Part shown: piece after piece, positions 50,117 through 59,039 of the stretch
Layout: each line of letters starts with the position of its first letter
Numbering within the stretch: the stretch's first letter is position 1
Origin: Bacteroidota bacterium
GTDB lineage: Bacteria > Bacteroidota > Bacteroidia > Chitinophagales > Chitinophagaceae
Direction: 5' to 3'
Assembly: GCA_024640255.1 (NCBI GenBank)
Contig: JAHEFI010000001.1
Location: 248,001 to 312,000, forward strand
DNA: 64,000 nucleotides
Made by a program: the position numbers and the translations under genes
The notes under the pieces: model-generated
Databases searched by the model: none
What the model saw: only the letters and a program-made list of their open reading frames with translations
Told to the model about the DNA's origin: nothing

Positions 50117-51775
50117 TTAAGGTTTTATTAAGGATTTTAAACTTGCAGCAAAGGGATCAAATTGATAGTAATCTTGTTCTACAAATTGATTCCCTTGACG
50201 AATAAAAACTGATTTATATATAATTTCACCATTATCAGCATCATCAATATATGATAAGTCTTTTTTACCATCTCCATTATAATCAAAATATAATATTCTT
50301 GGTTTATACATGCCTTTTCTTGAATTATTGATTGAATAATTTATTAATGAGTTATCTATAGAAAAAGATTTATCTTTTTGTTGAAGATAAAATACGAAAT
50401 TCCATTTATTATATAAAGTAGTATTTAATGCTACAATATCATTCAGTCCATCGCCATTAATATCGTCAACTATATAATCTTGAATACCAACCATCAAATC
50501 GTTGTTATTAAAATTAGGCAATATAATTAATCCATTTTTATTAAACCTTCCTTTGCCCTGATTGATTAAAACTCTATTTTTTGAAAGATCATTTGAGGCA
50601 ATCAAGATATCTTTTTCACCATCATTATTAACATCAGCAATTGTTGCATTATAAGCATCTCCTGCAGCTTGCGGAAATGATTCACCAAAACTATTATTTC
50701 CGGGAAAATTAATACTATCACTACCGAAATGTGCATAATTTATATCACTAAAATAAGGAGCAGTAGAATTTCCCCAAAATATGAAACTATTTGAATTACA
50801 TGTTATAAATAAATCTACATTCCCATCTGAATTTAAATCACCAACATCACCACCTTCAATTGTAAATTGTGAATATTTTGAGGGAATATTCACTTTATTA
50901 ATATCGTAACCTCCTTTTCCATCACTTAGGCAAATCATCATAGGTTGATTAACACTTGGTTGAAATCCCTCATCAGCATGACCAAAAATCACCAAGTCAA
51001 CATAGTTGTCATTATTTAAATTTAATGAAATCACTTTTACTGGATTTTTTAAATCAAAAGTTCCGTCATTAAATAAATTTTTTTCCTCAAATTTTTTAGT
51101 TGTAGGATTCCAGATTAAAAAAGCTGATTTTGCTTGTATCCCTTTATAGTCTGCCCCACCATTAAAAACATCTATATATCCGTCATTGTTGAAATCACCA
51201 GCTGCTAATGATAGAAGAAAAGTGCCATATTTATTTCTATCGCCATATGGTTTTTGAAATACAATAGTAATTAAGTCTAACATTACACTTGTATTATACC
51301 AATATGATAAACCTTTATCTTTTTGTCTTGTTTTAGCTAATGTTTCTTGATCTATTTTATATCCTGTAAACCTAGCTAAAGGGTTGTTAATAAAAGAAAT
51401 TGACTTATTAATTGTATTTGTAACACTTGATTTAGAAGTGATATTAATTCCAATAGAGTAATTACCTGCTTTTTTGAGACCAGGTATATTCAAGTTTAAT
51501 ATTGAAACTGAAAGACTAGTATCTAATTTAAAAATCTGTTTTGAACTATCTGTCCAATTAATTATAATAGAATAAATAACTCCTGCTGTTGGTAATTTTG
51601 AACTTACTGTAATTACTAAAGGTAATGTATCGGCTACATTATAAGTTCCTGTATCAAGATTGGTTGTGAATTTTATTAACTCTTCTTCAACGACTTTAAC
51701 AGGCAGGGTTCCTTTATCGGTTTTACTACACGCAATAAAAAATAAAATACCCAAAGCAAAGATTACTCTTTTCAT
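50117..51775 (-). CDS. FG-GAP/VCBS-repeat lipoprotein
   Basis: Lipobox LGILFFIACSKTD; DFNNDGYIDVF, DLNSDGNVDLF, DINGDGLNDIVA. Confidence 0.85.
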   Translation of the reverse strand: MKRVIFALGILFFIACSKTDKGTLPVKVVEEELIKFTTNLDTGTYNVADTLPLVITVSSKLPTAGVIYSIIINWTDSSKQIFKLDTSLSVSILNLNIPGLKKAGNYSIGINITSKSSVTNTINKSISFINNPLARFTGYKIDQETLAKTRQKDKGLSYWYNTSVMLDLITIVFQKPYGDRNKYGTFLLSLAAGDFNNDGYIDVFNGGADYKGIQAKSAFLIWNPTTKKFEEKNLFNDGTFDLKNPVKVISLNLNNDNYVDLVIFGHADEGFQPSVNQPMMICLSDGKGGYDINKVNIPSKYSQFTIEGGDVGDLNSDGNVDLFITCNSNSFIFWGNSTAPYFSDINYAHFGSDSINFPGNNSFGESFPQAAGDAYNATIADVNNDGEKDILIASNDLSKNRVLINQGKGRFNKNGLIILPNFNNNDLMVGIQDYIVDDINGDGLNDIVALNTTLYNKWNFVFYLQQKDKSFSIDNSLINYSINNSRKGMYKPRILYFDYNGDGKKDLSYIDDADNGEIIYKSVFIRQGNQFVEQDYYQFDPFAASLKSLIKP

Positions 51776-51787
51776 ATTTTAAGATTT

Positions 51788-51815
51788 AATCTATCCTTTG
51801 GGGTAATCAAATATA
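51788..51815 (-). promoter_or_regulatory. putative promoter/leader: TATATTTG -7 box plus ACCCCAAAGGATAGATT-like leader
   Basis: AATCTATCCTTTGGGG at 51788-51803 identical to 54012-54027; TATATTTG at 51808-51815 (minus). Confidence 0.5.
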
Positions 51816-51823
51816 TGAAAAAA

Positions 51824-53998
51824 TTATAATTTCAACATCTTAAATTGATAAGCTATTTTATTATCGTTTGACATTACTTTTATTATGTAAGTTCCTGTTG
51901 ACAATTGACCAAGATTTATTTGAATTCCCGGTATTAAATTTTGTTTAATAGCAACAATAGTCCCTGTTGCTAAATCAATTACTTCTATATTTAATCTCTG
52001 ATAGCCTTTAACTACAAAATCAAAATTTAATTGGCTAATAAAGGGATTTGGCGCAAGTTTGATATATTCTTCAGAATTTAAATTTATAACATCAGTGACT
52101 AAAAAATAGTACGGTGAACTCGTAGCACTAGTACATCCATTTTGAGTAGTTTTAACTGTATAAGAACCAGGAAGGATTGGTTTAATTTTTTGTGTAGTAT
52201 CTGTAATTAAAGCTCCATCTTTGTACCAAGTATTTCCGATACTAATACTTGATATTAGATAGTTTGCAGTATCTCTAACTATTGAAGGATTTGATGGAAT
52301 AGGAAGTTTAACTAAATTTATTGTATCAGAAGAAATTAAACAACCCAAACTGTCGGTTCTAGTAACAAATAATTTACTACTATCCGTAAATGATTTGCTA
52401 GAAATATTGCTTAAATCAGTTTTTGATCCATAAAACCACCTCAATGAATCTCCTTTATTTATATTGGTTATTGTTAATTTCAATGAATCACCTGTACAAA
52501 ATGAAAATTTATTAGTATTAAATATTGGTTTCTGTAATCTACCTGGTAAACATATTATTCTTTTCTTCAATGTACTTAACAATGATTTTGCAAATAAATC
52601 ATATTGATAATAATCCTTTTCAATAAATCTACTTCCTTCTTTTATAAACACAGTTTTAAATGGCATTATATTACCAGTATTTAAAACCGAATCATACATT
52701 CCACAATCGTCACCCCATGCTGAATTTATATATCCGATATCCATTTTACCATCATTATTATAATCATAACTAAAAAGATGAGTTCCTGAACCTCCTGAAC
52801 CTCCTAGAATTTTAGTCTTAAATGATGATGAAAATTGTATTATTGTAGTATCATAATAAAATGAATGATCGGATTTTTGAATTACAGAATAAATATTATT
52901 ATAAGATCTTTTTCCATTTAAGCCACCTCCCGTAACCGTAATAAAATCATTTAATCCATCACTATTAATATCCATCATCATATAATCACCACCATCACCT
53001 TGTGGTATATATCTTGGAATATTTATTACATTTTTATCATTAAAGCGCCCTAGTCCTTGATTAATAATAATTTTGTCATCTGTAGGATTTGCGCCATAGA
53101 CTATTAAGTCATTTTTACCATCATTATTTACATCAGAAATTACACCACCAAATGAATTGGCGCAACTTGAGCATGCTTCACCAAATCCGTTATTACTCAT
53201 AGTCGGAAAACTATTTAAGTCACTTACAAATAGAGGGTGATTTTTTGAATCAAAAAATGGGAAATTGGATGTACCCCAAAATATATAAGCAAAATTATTT
53301 GCTGAAATATACATATCTGGAAGTCCATCTCCATTTAAGTCATCAATATCTCCTGACCCTTTATAAATAGTCGGCTTTCCATTTGGTGTACCTGGAGGAA
53401 ATACATCATTTTCGTTTGTAATTATTTCAGAATAATCATATCCTCCTTTACCATCACTAATTATTAATTTAATTGGAGCAAAAGCATCATCACCTGGAAA
53501 TATTACAATATCAACATAATTATCTGAATTTAGATAAACTGGAACAGCCTTCATTGCACTAATTAGAACTTCAATTGATTTATCTTTAATTAGATTAGTG
53601 TCTTTAAATACTTTATTTACACTATCCCATAATAAGAAGGAGAATCCAATACCTCGATTTCTATCTTTATAACTAGCAGAGTCAATTCCTCCAGGCGTAA
53701 AAACATCAATCCAGCCATCATTATTGAAATCTCCACATATTGAACCACCCCAACCACCTTGAATACAATTACGTTGAGTTGCAATTTGAGAAAAACTTAA
53801 AGGGTTTTGAAAAGTTTGAACAACTAAATCTTTCATTAAAGGAAAATTTCTTTTCCAAAATGTAGCACCTAATTTTTTTACATCGTTTGGAGCTTTGTAG
53901 CCTTTAAAATTTTTAACTACAGAGTCTAGATTTTGAGTTTGAGCAAAAGTGATTTGAGTTGTAAGTAAAATCCCTAAAGCTAAGATTATTCTTTTCAT
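51824..53998 (-). CDS. FG-GAP/VCBS-repeat secreted protein with T9SS type A sorting domain
   Basis: Start trimmed to MKRIILALGILLTTQITFAQ; VCBS repeats; C-terminal LAPNPFISQLNFDF...GQLSTGTYIIKV. Confidence 0.88.
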   Translation of the reverse strand: MKRIILALGILLTTQITFAQTQNLDSVVKNFKGYKAPNDVKKLGATFWKRNFPLMKDLVVQTFQNPLSFSQIATQRNCIQGGWGGSICGDFNNDGWIDVFTPGGIDSASYKDRNRGIGFSFLLWDSVNKVFKDTNLIKDKSIEVLISAMKAVPVYLNSDNYVDIVIFPGDDAFAPIKLIISDGKGGYDYSEIITNENDVFPPGTPNGKPTIYKGSGDIDDLNGDGLPDMYISANNFAYIFWGTSNFPFFDSKNHPLFVSDLNSFPTMSNNGFGEACSSCANSFGGVISDVNNDGKNDLIVYGANPTDDKIIINQGLGRFNDKNVINIPRYIPQGDGGDYMMMDINSDGLNDFITVTGGGLNGKRSYNNIYSVIQKSDHSFYYDTTIIQFSSSFKTKILGGSGGSGTHLFSYDYNNDGKMDIGYINSAWGDDCGMYDSVLNTGNIMPFKTVFIKEGSRFIEKDYYQYDLFAKSLLSTLKKRIICLPGRLQKPIFNTNKFSFCTGDSLKLTITNINKGDSLRWFYGSKTDLSNISSKSFTDSSKLFVTRTDSLGCLISSDTINLVKLPIPSNPSIVRDTANYLISSISIGNTWYKDGALITDTTQKIKPILPGSYTVKTTQNGCTSATSSPYYFLVTDVINLNSEEYIKLAPNPFISQLNFDFVVKGYQRLNIEVIDLATGTIVAIKQNLIPGIQINLGQLSTGTYIIKVMSNDNKIAYQFKMLKL

Positions 53999-54011
53999 AG
54001 ATAATTTTTTC

Positions 54012-54041
54012 AATCTATCCTTTGGGGGTATTACAAATTTA
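54012..54041 (-). promoter_or_regulatory. putative promoter/leader: TAAATTTG -7 box plus conserved leader
   Basis: Same 16-bp leader as 51788-51803; TAAATTTG at 54034-54041 (minus). Confidence 0.5.
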
Positions 54042-54139
54042 AATAGTTCCAATTAATTCCATCCCTTTACATCGATTTACTCCTGTTTTTCTTCAAAAAA
54101 ACAAAACCTGGTCCAAACTTGGCCGAGAATTACCCCAAA

Positions 54140-54175
54140 CAAAAAGGGTCTACGCATTTAACAGCATAAACCCTT
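54140..54175 (-). terminator. tRNA-Met terminator
   Basis: Minus strand AAGGGTTTATGC-TGTTAAAT-GCGTAGACCCTTTTT. Confidence 0.75.
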
Positions 54176-54238
54176 GAAAATCTTGCCTTTCGGCTGTGGG
54201 CCCACCAGGGCATGATCCTGGGACCCCCTGATTATGAG
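54141..54238 (-). repeat. 98-bp direct repeat, copy B (inside/after the intact tRNA-Met)
   Basis: See copy A at 48142-48239. Confidence 0.92.
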
Positions 54239-54270
54239 TCAGGTGCTCTAACCAACTGAGCTATAGGCCC
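54197..54270 (-). tRNA. tRNA-Met (CAT anticodon)
   Basis: GGGCCTATAGCTCAGTTGGTTAGAGCACCTGACTCATAATCAGGGGGTCCCAGGATCATGCCCTGGTGGGCCCA; all cloverleaf arms pair. Confidence 0.93.
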
Positions 54271-54342
54271 GCATCTTTCGATGTAGGCGGCAAAAATAGG
54301 ATATTTTAACCTTTTTTAAAGCTATCTACCCGATTTTTCAGC

Positions 54343-54350
54343 TATTTTTG
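54343..54350 (+). promoter_or_regulatory. putative -7 box TATTTTTG
   Basis: Matches TAnnTTTG only 5 bp from the ATG at 54355. Confidence 0.4.
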
Positions 54351-54354
54351 CGCC

Positions 54355-55086
54355 ATGAAGAAAGTATTTTTATCTATCGCGGCAGTGTGGTTCTTTGGAG
54401 TAGTTGCAAATGCCCAAACTAAGAGTTCAACAAATGTAGATTTAACCGGCAGAGCCGCAGATCATTTAATGTTCCAATTTGGTACAGATACATGGTTGAA
54501 TACTCCCGATAGTGTAAAATTAGGTGGCGGAACAAGCAGACACTTTAATGTGTACTTCATGTACGACAAGCCTTTTAAGACAAATAAGCATTATAGTTTA
54601 GCTTATGGTGGTGGAATAGGAACATCTAATATCTTTTTTGATAATCATACTAATGTGGATTTAAAATCTACAGCAGCAACTTTGCCATTTAGAAAAATCG
54701 ACGCAGCTGCTAATCACTTTAATAAAGTAAAAGTTGCTACAATCTATTTACAAGCTCCAATTGAAATTAGATATTATAGTAATCCCGAAAATCCAGGAAA
54801 GTCTTGGAAATACGCAGCTGGTGTAAAAGCGGGATTTTTATATAAGTCGTATACTAAATCTAAAAACTGGGTTAACTCAGCTGGAAATTCTATTTATGGA
54901 AAATCTTATGTAGTTAAAGAAGCTAATAAAAGATTCTTTAATGCAACTGATATTAGTTTAACAGGTAGAGCCGGATATGGTATTTTCTCTTTAGATGTAG
55001 GTTACCAAGTAACAGGCGTTTTAAGAGATGGATATGGTCCAGTGATGAACAGATTTTCTGTTGGATTTACAATAAGTGGGTTATAA
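54355..55086 (+). CDS. putative outer-membrane beta-barrel protein
   Basis: Signal peptide; alternating aromatic/Gly strands; final FSVGFTISGL. Confidence 0.65.
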   Translation: MKKVFLSIAAVWFFGVVANAQTKSSTNVDLTGRAADHLMFQFGTDTWLNTPDSVKLGGGTSRHFNVYFMYDKPFKTNKHYSLAYGGGIGTSNIFFDNHTNVDLKSTAATLPFRKIDAAANHFNKVKVATIYLQAPIEIRYYSNPENPGKSWKYAAGVKAGFLYKSYTKSKNWVNSAGNSIYGKSYVVKEANKRFFNATDISLTGRAGYGIFSLDVGYQVTGVLRDGYGPVMNRFSVGFTISGL

Positions 55087-55106
55087 TAAAATCATTATAA
55101 AAAACT

Positions 55107-55132
55107 AAAACCCTCTTTACGGAGGGTTTTTT
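55107..55132 (+). terminator. rho-independent-like terminator
   Basis: AAAACCCTC-TTTACG-GAGGGTTTTTT. Confidence 0.8.
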
Positions 55133-55150
55133 ATTCAAACGAGTTTTAAC

Positions 55151-56338
55151 TTGATCGAGAAAAAACAAATATTACAAGAAGAACAAAGAGCTGTGCTAGT
55201 TGGTGTGATTCAAAAAGATCAAACCGAGGAACAAGTAAATGAATATCTAGATGAATTAGCTTTTTTAGCAGAAACTGCAGGCGCTAGTACAATTAAAATT
55301 TTCAAACAAAGATTACAACATCCGGATAGCAGAACCTTTGTAGGTAAAGGAAAGTTAGAAGAGATAAAGGATTATGTAAGATCTAGAAATATTAATTTGG
55401 TAATTTTTGATGATGAATTAACAGGTTCGCAAATTCAGAATATCGAAAAAGAATTAGGCACTAAGACCATTGATAGAAGTGACCTAATCCTAGACATTTT
55501 TGCTAGTAGAGCAAGAACTGCACAAGCAAAAGTGCAGGTTGAATTAGCGCAATATCAATACTTATTACCAAGATTAAAAGGTATGTGGTCTCACTTGGAA
55601 AGACAGGGAGCGGGTATTGGTTCAAGAGGTCCGGGTGAAACAGAAATAGAAACGGATAGACGTATTGTTAAAGATAAAATCTCTTTATTAAGAAAGCGTT
55701 TACAAGAAATAGATAAGCAAGCGTTCACACAAAGAAAAGATAGAGGTGAGTTTATTCGTGTTGCGTTGGTTGGATACACGAATGTGGGCAAGAGTACAAT
55801 CATGAACTTATTAAGTAAGAGTGAAGTGTTTGCGGAGAATAAATTATTTGCCACTTTAGATACTACTACCAGAAAAGTGGTTTACGAAGCAACCCCTTTT
55901 TTATTAAGTGATACTGTTGGATTCATCAGAAAATTGCCTCACCATTTAGTAGAAAGTTTTAAGAGCACATTAGATGAGGTAAGAGAAGCAGATGTTTTAT
56001 TACATGTTGTAGATATTTCTCATGCACAATATGAAGATCAAATTGCGGTTGTTAATAAAACTTTACAAGAGTTAAAAGCATTTGATAAACCATGTGTTAT
56101 CATATTCAATAAAATGGATTTATACAGAGAGAAATATTTTGATGAATGGATTTCAGACGAAGTAAAACAAGATCTTTTATTTGAATTAAAAGAAAAATGG
56201 AGTTGGGAAACTAATAACAATTGCGTTTTTGTTTCTGCTGTAGAAAAACAAAACATTGAAGAATTAAGAACCATCATTTTACATAAAGTAAGAGATATGT
56301 ATCAAATTAAATATCCTTACAAAACAGTCTTCTTTTAG
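55151..56338 (+). CDS. hflX: ribosome-associated GTPase HflX (TTG start)
   Basis: GAGIGSRGPGETEIETDRRIVKDKISLLRKRL, VGYTNVGKSTIMNLL, DTVGFIRKLPHHLVESFKSTLDEV. Confidence 0.94.
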   Translation: MIEKKQILQEEQRAVLVGVIQKDQTEEQVNEYLDELAFLAETAGASTIKIFKQRLQHPDSRTFVGKGKLEEIKDYVRSRNINLVIFDDELTGSQIQNIEKELGTKTIDRSDLILDIFASRARTAQAKVQVELAQYQYLLPRLKGMWSHLERQGAGIGSRGPGETEIETDRRIVKDKISLLRKRLQEIDKQAFTQRKDRGEFIRVALVGYTNVGKSTIMNLLSKSEVFAENKLFATLDTTTRKVVYEATPFLLSDTVGFIRKLPHHLVESFKSTLDEVREADVLLHVVDISHAQYEDQIAVVNKTLQELKAFDKPCVIIFNKMDLYREKYFDEWISDEVKQDLLFELKEKWSWETNNNCVFVSAVEKQNIEELRTIILHKVRDMYQIKYPYKTVFF

Positions 56339-56347
56339 AATTTCATT

Positions 56348-56680
56348 ATGGAATGGCATTTAATCTCTGACGCTCCTTTAAGTTTAGAATGGTCCGATCA
56401 AAATATGGTAGATCTGGAAGTGGCAGGTAAAAAAATTACATTAGCCAGATGGAAAGAAGGTTTTTATGCCTTTTCCCAAAAATGCCCCCATGCTAGTGGA
56501 AGAATGTCAGCTGGATATATCAACCCCCTTGGACAGGTGGTTTGTCCATTACACCGATATGCTTTTGATATGAAAAATGGCCGAAATACAACGGGAGAGG
56601 GCTATTTTTTAAAGACCTACCCAGTGGAAGAGCGCCCAGAGGGAATTTTTATCGGTTTTAAGCCGAATTCTTTCTTTTAA
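56348..56680 (+). CDS. Rieske [2Fe-2S] domain protein
   Basis: CPHASGRMSAG ... CPLHRYAFD. Confidence 0.88.
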   Translation: MEWHLISDAPLSLEWSDQNMVDLEVAGKKITLARWKEGFYAFSQKCPHASGRMSAGYINPLGQVVCPLHRYAFDMKNGRNTTGEGYFLKTYPVEERPEGIFIGFKPNSFF

Positions 56681-56683
56681 ACT

Positions 56684-56713
56684 TTTGTTCTTTAGTAAAT
56701 TTCATTATTTTTG
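56684..56713 (+). promoter_or_regulatory. putative promoter of tRNA-Asn (TTTG-N18-TATTTTTG)
   Basis: Matches Bacteroidota -33/-7 layout, about 20 bp before the tRNA. Confidence 0.55.
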
Positions 56714-56733
56714 CGACCCATTAAAGGGAACAC

Positions 56734-56810
56734 TCCTCCTTAGCTCAGTTGGTTAGAGCATCTGACTGTTAATCAGAGGGTCTCAGGTTCAAGTCCTGAA
56801 GGGGGAGCCA
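56734..56810 (+). tRNA. tRNA-Asn (GTT anticodon), CCA encoded
   Basis: TCCTCCTTAGCTCAGTTGGTTAGAGCATCTGACTGTTAATCAGAGGGTCTCAGGTTCAAGTCCTGAAGGGGGAGCCA; acceptor stem pairs. Confidence 0.95.
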
Positions 56811-58317
56811 TAATAGACAGGAGGTCATTTTCGACCTCCTTTTTATTTTTAGACACTTCTAACTCTTTGATTATCATAAGTAAAATTGACACTGGTTTAG
56901 AAAAGGGGGTGGTTGCAACTCGTCCATTTTCAATTACCATTTTTTCATCAAAAATACAACCAAGGATTTTCTTCTTGGTACGTCCATCAGCTTTACGAAA
57001 GAACTGCACTAGGTTTTCCAACATAGGTACTTCCTTGGTAATATAGTTCTTATAGGTGCTACCAACCTTCAAAACAGTATTAAGATTTGACTCTGCAATT
57101 ACAATGTCCTTTTCAACCAATGCTTTAAGGTCATGGTATTCTTGTGGATCAATATCGTTGTCTAAAAATCGCTCCTGAAGAGTAGATTTGCGCAACTTAA
57201 ATTTTGCTACTTCCTTCTGTAGCTTTTCTATTTCAACCTTGCGTTGAAAGTCCTCACGATCAAAGATCCTTTCAAGTATTTTACGGTAGAGATTAAGTGA
57301 TTGTGCAGACAGTTGAATCATCTCAAGAATGTCTTCTACAGACTTATGAGCAGCTGAAATTCTATGTCGACTTTTACATTGATTTACAGGACATACATAA
57401 TAGTGGTGAATTGATTTGTTTCTGCTTAAAGCTCCGTATGCAGTTAATGGTTTATTATGAACAGGACATGCTAAAAAGCCCTTCAATGGATATAAGTCAG
57501 ATTTATCGTCATGGAACTTCATCTTTCTTTTACGTCCGTTAAGAACTTCATTAGCTCTGTAATAAATTTCTTCACTGATTAATGGTGGATGAAGTCCTTG
57601 ACTTAATTGCGATGGTTCTTTCTTCCATTCCTTCACGTATATTTTTCCCATGTAAGCGGGGTTGCGTATCAAGTCAAGAAAAGTTTGTTTGTGCATCTTC
57701 ATCCCTCGCTGATTAATCCATCTTCTAATTTCGTCTGCTGCGTAACCTCCACTAGCCATTTTCTCAAATGCTTCAATTATTATTGGTGCGTCGTTATTTG
57801 GTTTCAATGTTGATTTATCGCCATCACGGTAATTTGAATAACCTCTTGGTGCTGAACCTGTCCAACATCCTTCAATTTGAGCACGCCTCATCCCTTCTGT
57901 TGTGCGAATAGAATTCTTATCATTTTCTATCTCGGGTAATGTAAGGTATAAGGATAGCAGAACCTTATTATCGGGATTGCTGAAATCAATATGCTGCTCA
58001 ACTGTACCAACTCCAACTCCTAATTTCTCCAATTCTTTAATGGTAGTTAAAGCATCATACTGATTTCTTGAGAAGCGATCCCATCTAAGACACAGCACTT
58101 GGTCTACTGACTTCTTGTGCTTTTTAATGTAAGCCATTAGCTTTTTCCATTCAGGTCTATCAAAAGTTTTACCTGAATAGTCCTCGGTGTAGGTATCAAT
58201 GATATTGTATCCACGTAGGTTACAGTAGTCGTTTAATACCTTCTCTTGGTGTTGTAAACTAAACCCACGATCTGCTTGATCATCGGTGCTTACTCTCTTG
58301 TATAATATTACGTTCAT
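56773..58317 (-). CDS. large serine recombinase (resolvase + recombinase domains)
   Basis: MNVILYKRVSTDDQADRGFSLQHQ, LRWDRFSRN, recombinase domain, coiled coil; C-terminal MAPPSGLEPETL is antisense tRNA sequence. Confidence 0.9.
   Translation of the reverse strand: MNVILYKRVSTDDQADRGFSLQHQEKVLNDYCNLRGYNIIDTYTEDYSGKTFDRPEWKKLMAYIKKHKKSVDQVLCLRWDRFSRNQYDALTTIKELEKLGVGVGTVEQHIDFSNPDNKVLLSLYLTLPEIENDKNSIRTTEGMRRAQIEGCWTGSAPRGYSNYRDGDKSTLKPNNDAPIIIEAFEKMASGGYAADEIRRWINQRGMKMHKQTFLDLIRNPAYMGKIYVKEWKKEPSQLSQGLHPPLISEEIYYRANEVLNGRKRKMKFHDDKSDLYPLKGFLACPVHNKPLTAYGALSRNKSIHHYYVCPVNQCKSRHRISAAHKSVEDILEMIQLSAQSLNLYRKILERIFDREDFQRKVEIEKLQKEVAKFKLRKSTLQERFLDNDIDPQEYHDLKALVEKDIVIAESNLNTVLKVGSTYKNYITKEVPMLENLVQFFRKADGRTKKKILGCIFDEKMVIENGRVATTPFSKPVSILLMIIKELEVSKNKKEVENDLLSIMAPPSGLEPETL
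56819..56845 (+). terminator. tRNA-Asn terminator, inside the recombinase CDS (antisense)
   Basis: AGGAGGTC-ATTTTC-GACCTCCT + TTTTT. Confidence 0.75.
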
Positions 58318-58556
58318 AGTTTGTAGTATTTTGCGAGAGCTAATTTTTGTAGCACTCGTATTCAATTTGAGCGAGAGACTTCATTAAGTCCTCCACTAAC
58401 TTTAAGTCATGACCAGTGACTCGTTCATTTTTTAAATGGTCTTGGTTTTTGCTGAAATCACTTTCCATAGATTTTAATTTAAGCGTGGCTGGCTGTTGCT
58501 AAAATACTTTACCATCCAACCAGCACACGCTAGCTTAGTTACTTTCATAGATAGTA

Positions 58557-58841
58557 TTATGCTAGTCGGAAAACTCTTTTGAAGTTTCCTCCAACATTTC
58601 TAACTGTAATTTTGTAATGAGGAAATTGTTCTTTAGAGACTTTTCGTACGGCATACTCCAATTTTAATTGAATTGGAAAAGATTGACCTGTGCGTAAACG
58701 TTCTAAGTATCCTTTTACCTTTAATACGTCTTTGTAGTCAAGACCAGCAATAGTGCTAGGCATGTTGTCATCGATAATAAATTCCTCCATGTGATTGATT
58801 GGTCTATTTGTGCCAAACAATCGTTTAAAAATATGTATCAT
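58557..58841 (-). CDS. hypothetical protein of mobile element
   Basis: 94-aa ORF MIHIFKRLFGTNRPINHMEEF...; good codon structure, no family recognised. Confidence 0.5.
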   Translation of the reverse strand: MIHIFKRLFGTNRPINHMEEFIIDDNMPSTIAGLDYKDVLKVKGYLERLRTGQSFPIQLKLEYAVRKVSKEQFPHYKITVRNVGGNFKRVFRLA

Positions 58842-58906
58842 AGCTGTATGATTTTTGCTGTATGGTTTGCCAGTTAATTTTTAAAGCAAACACAATTCAG
58901 TGGTTT

Positions 58907-58940
58907 AAAAAATTAAGCAAGGGGCTGGGTGACCCCTTGC
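58907..58940 (-). terminator. hairpin with T tract after the methyltransferase gene
   Basis: Minus strand GCAAGGGG-TCACCCAG-CCCCTTGC then TTAATTTTTT. Confidence 0.65.
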
Positions 58941-59039
58941 CTGTTCGTATCCGTTCTCCCTAGCCACAGGGAGGGCTGTTTAAAATCAAACCTCGATTCT
59001 GCGTTAAAAATTTCCGGCAGAAATTTTCAGAATATTTGA

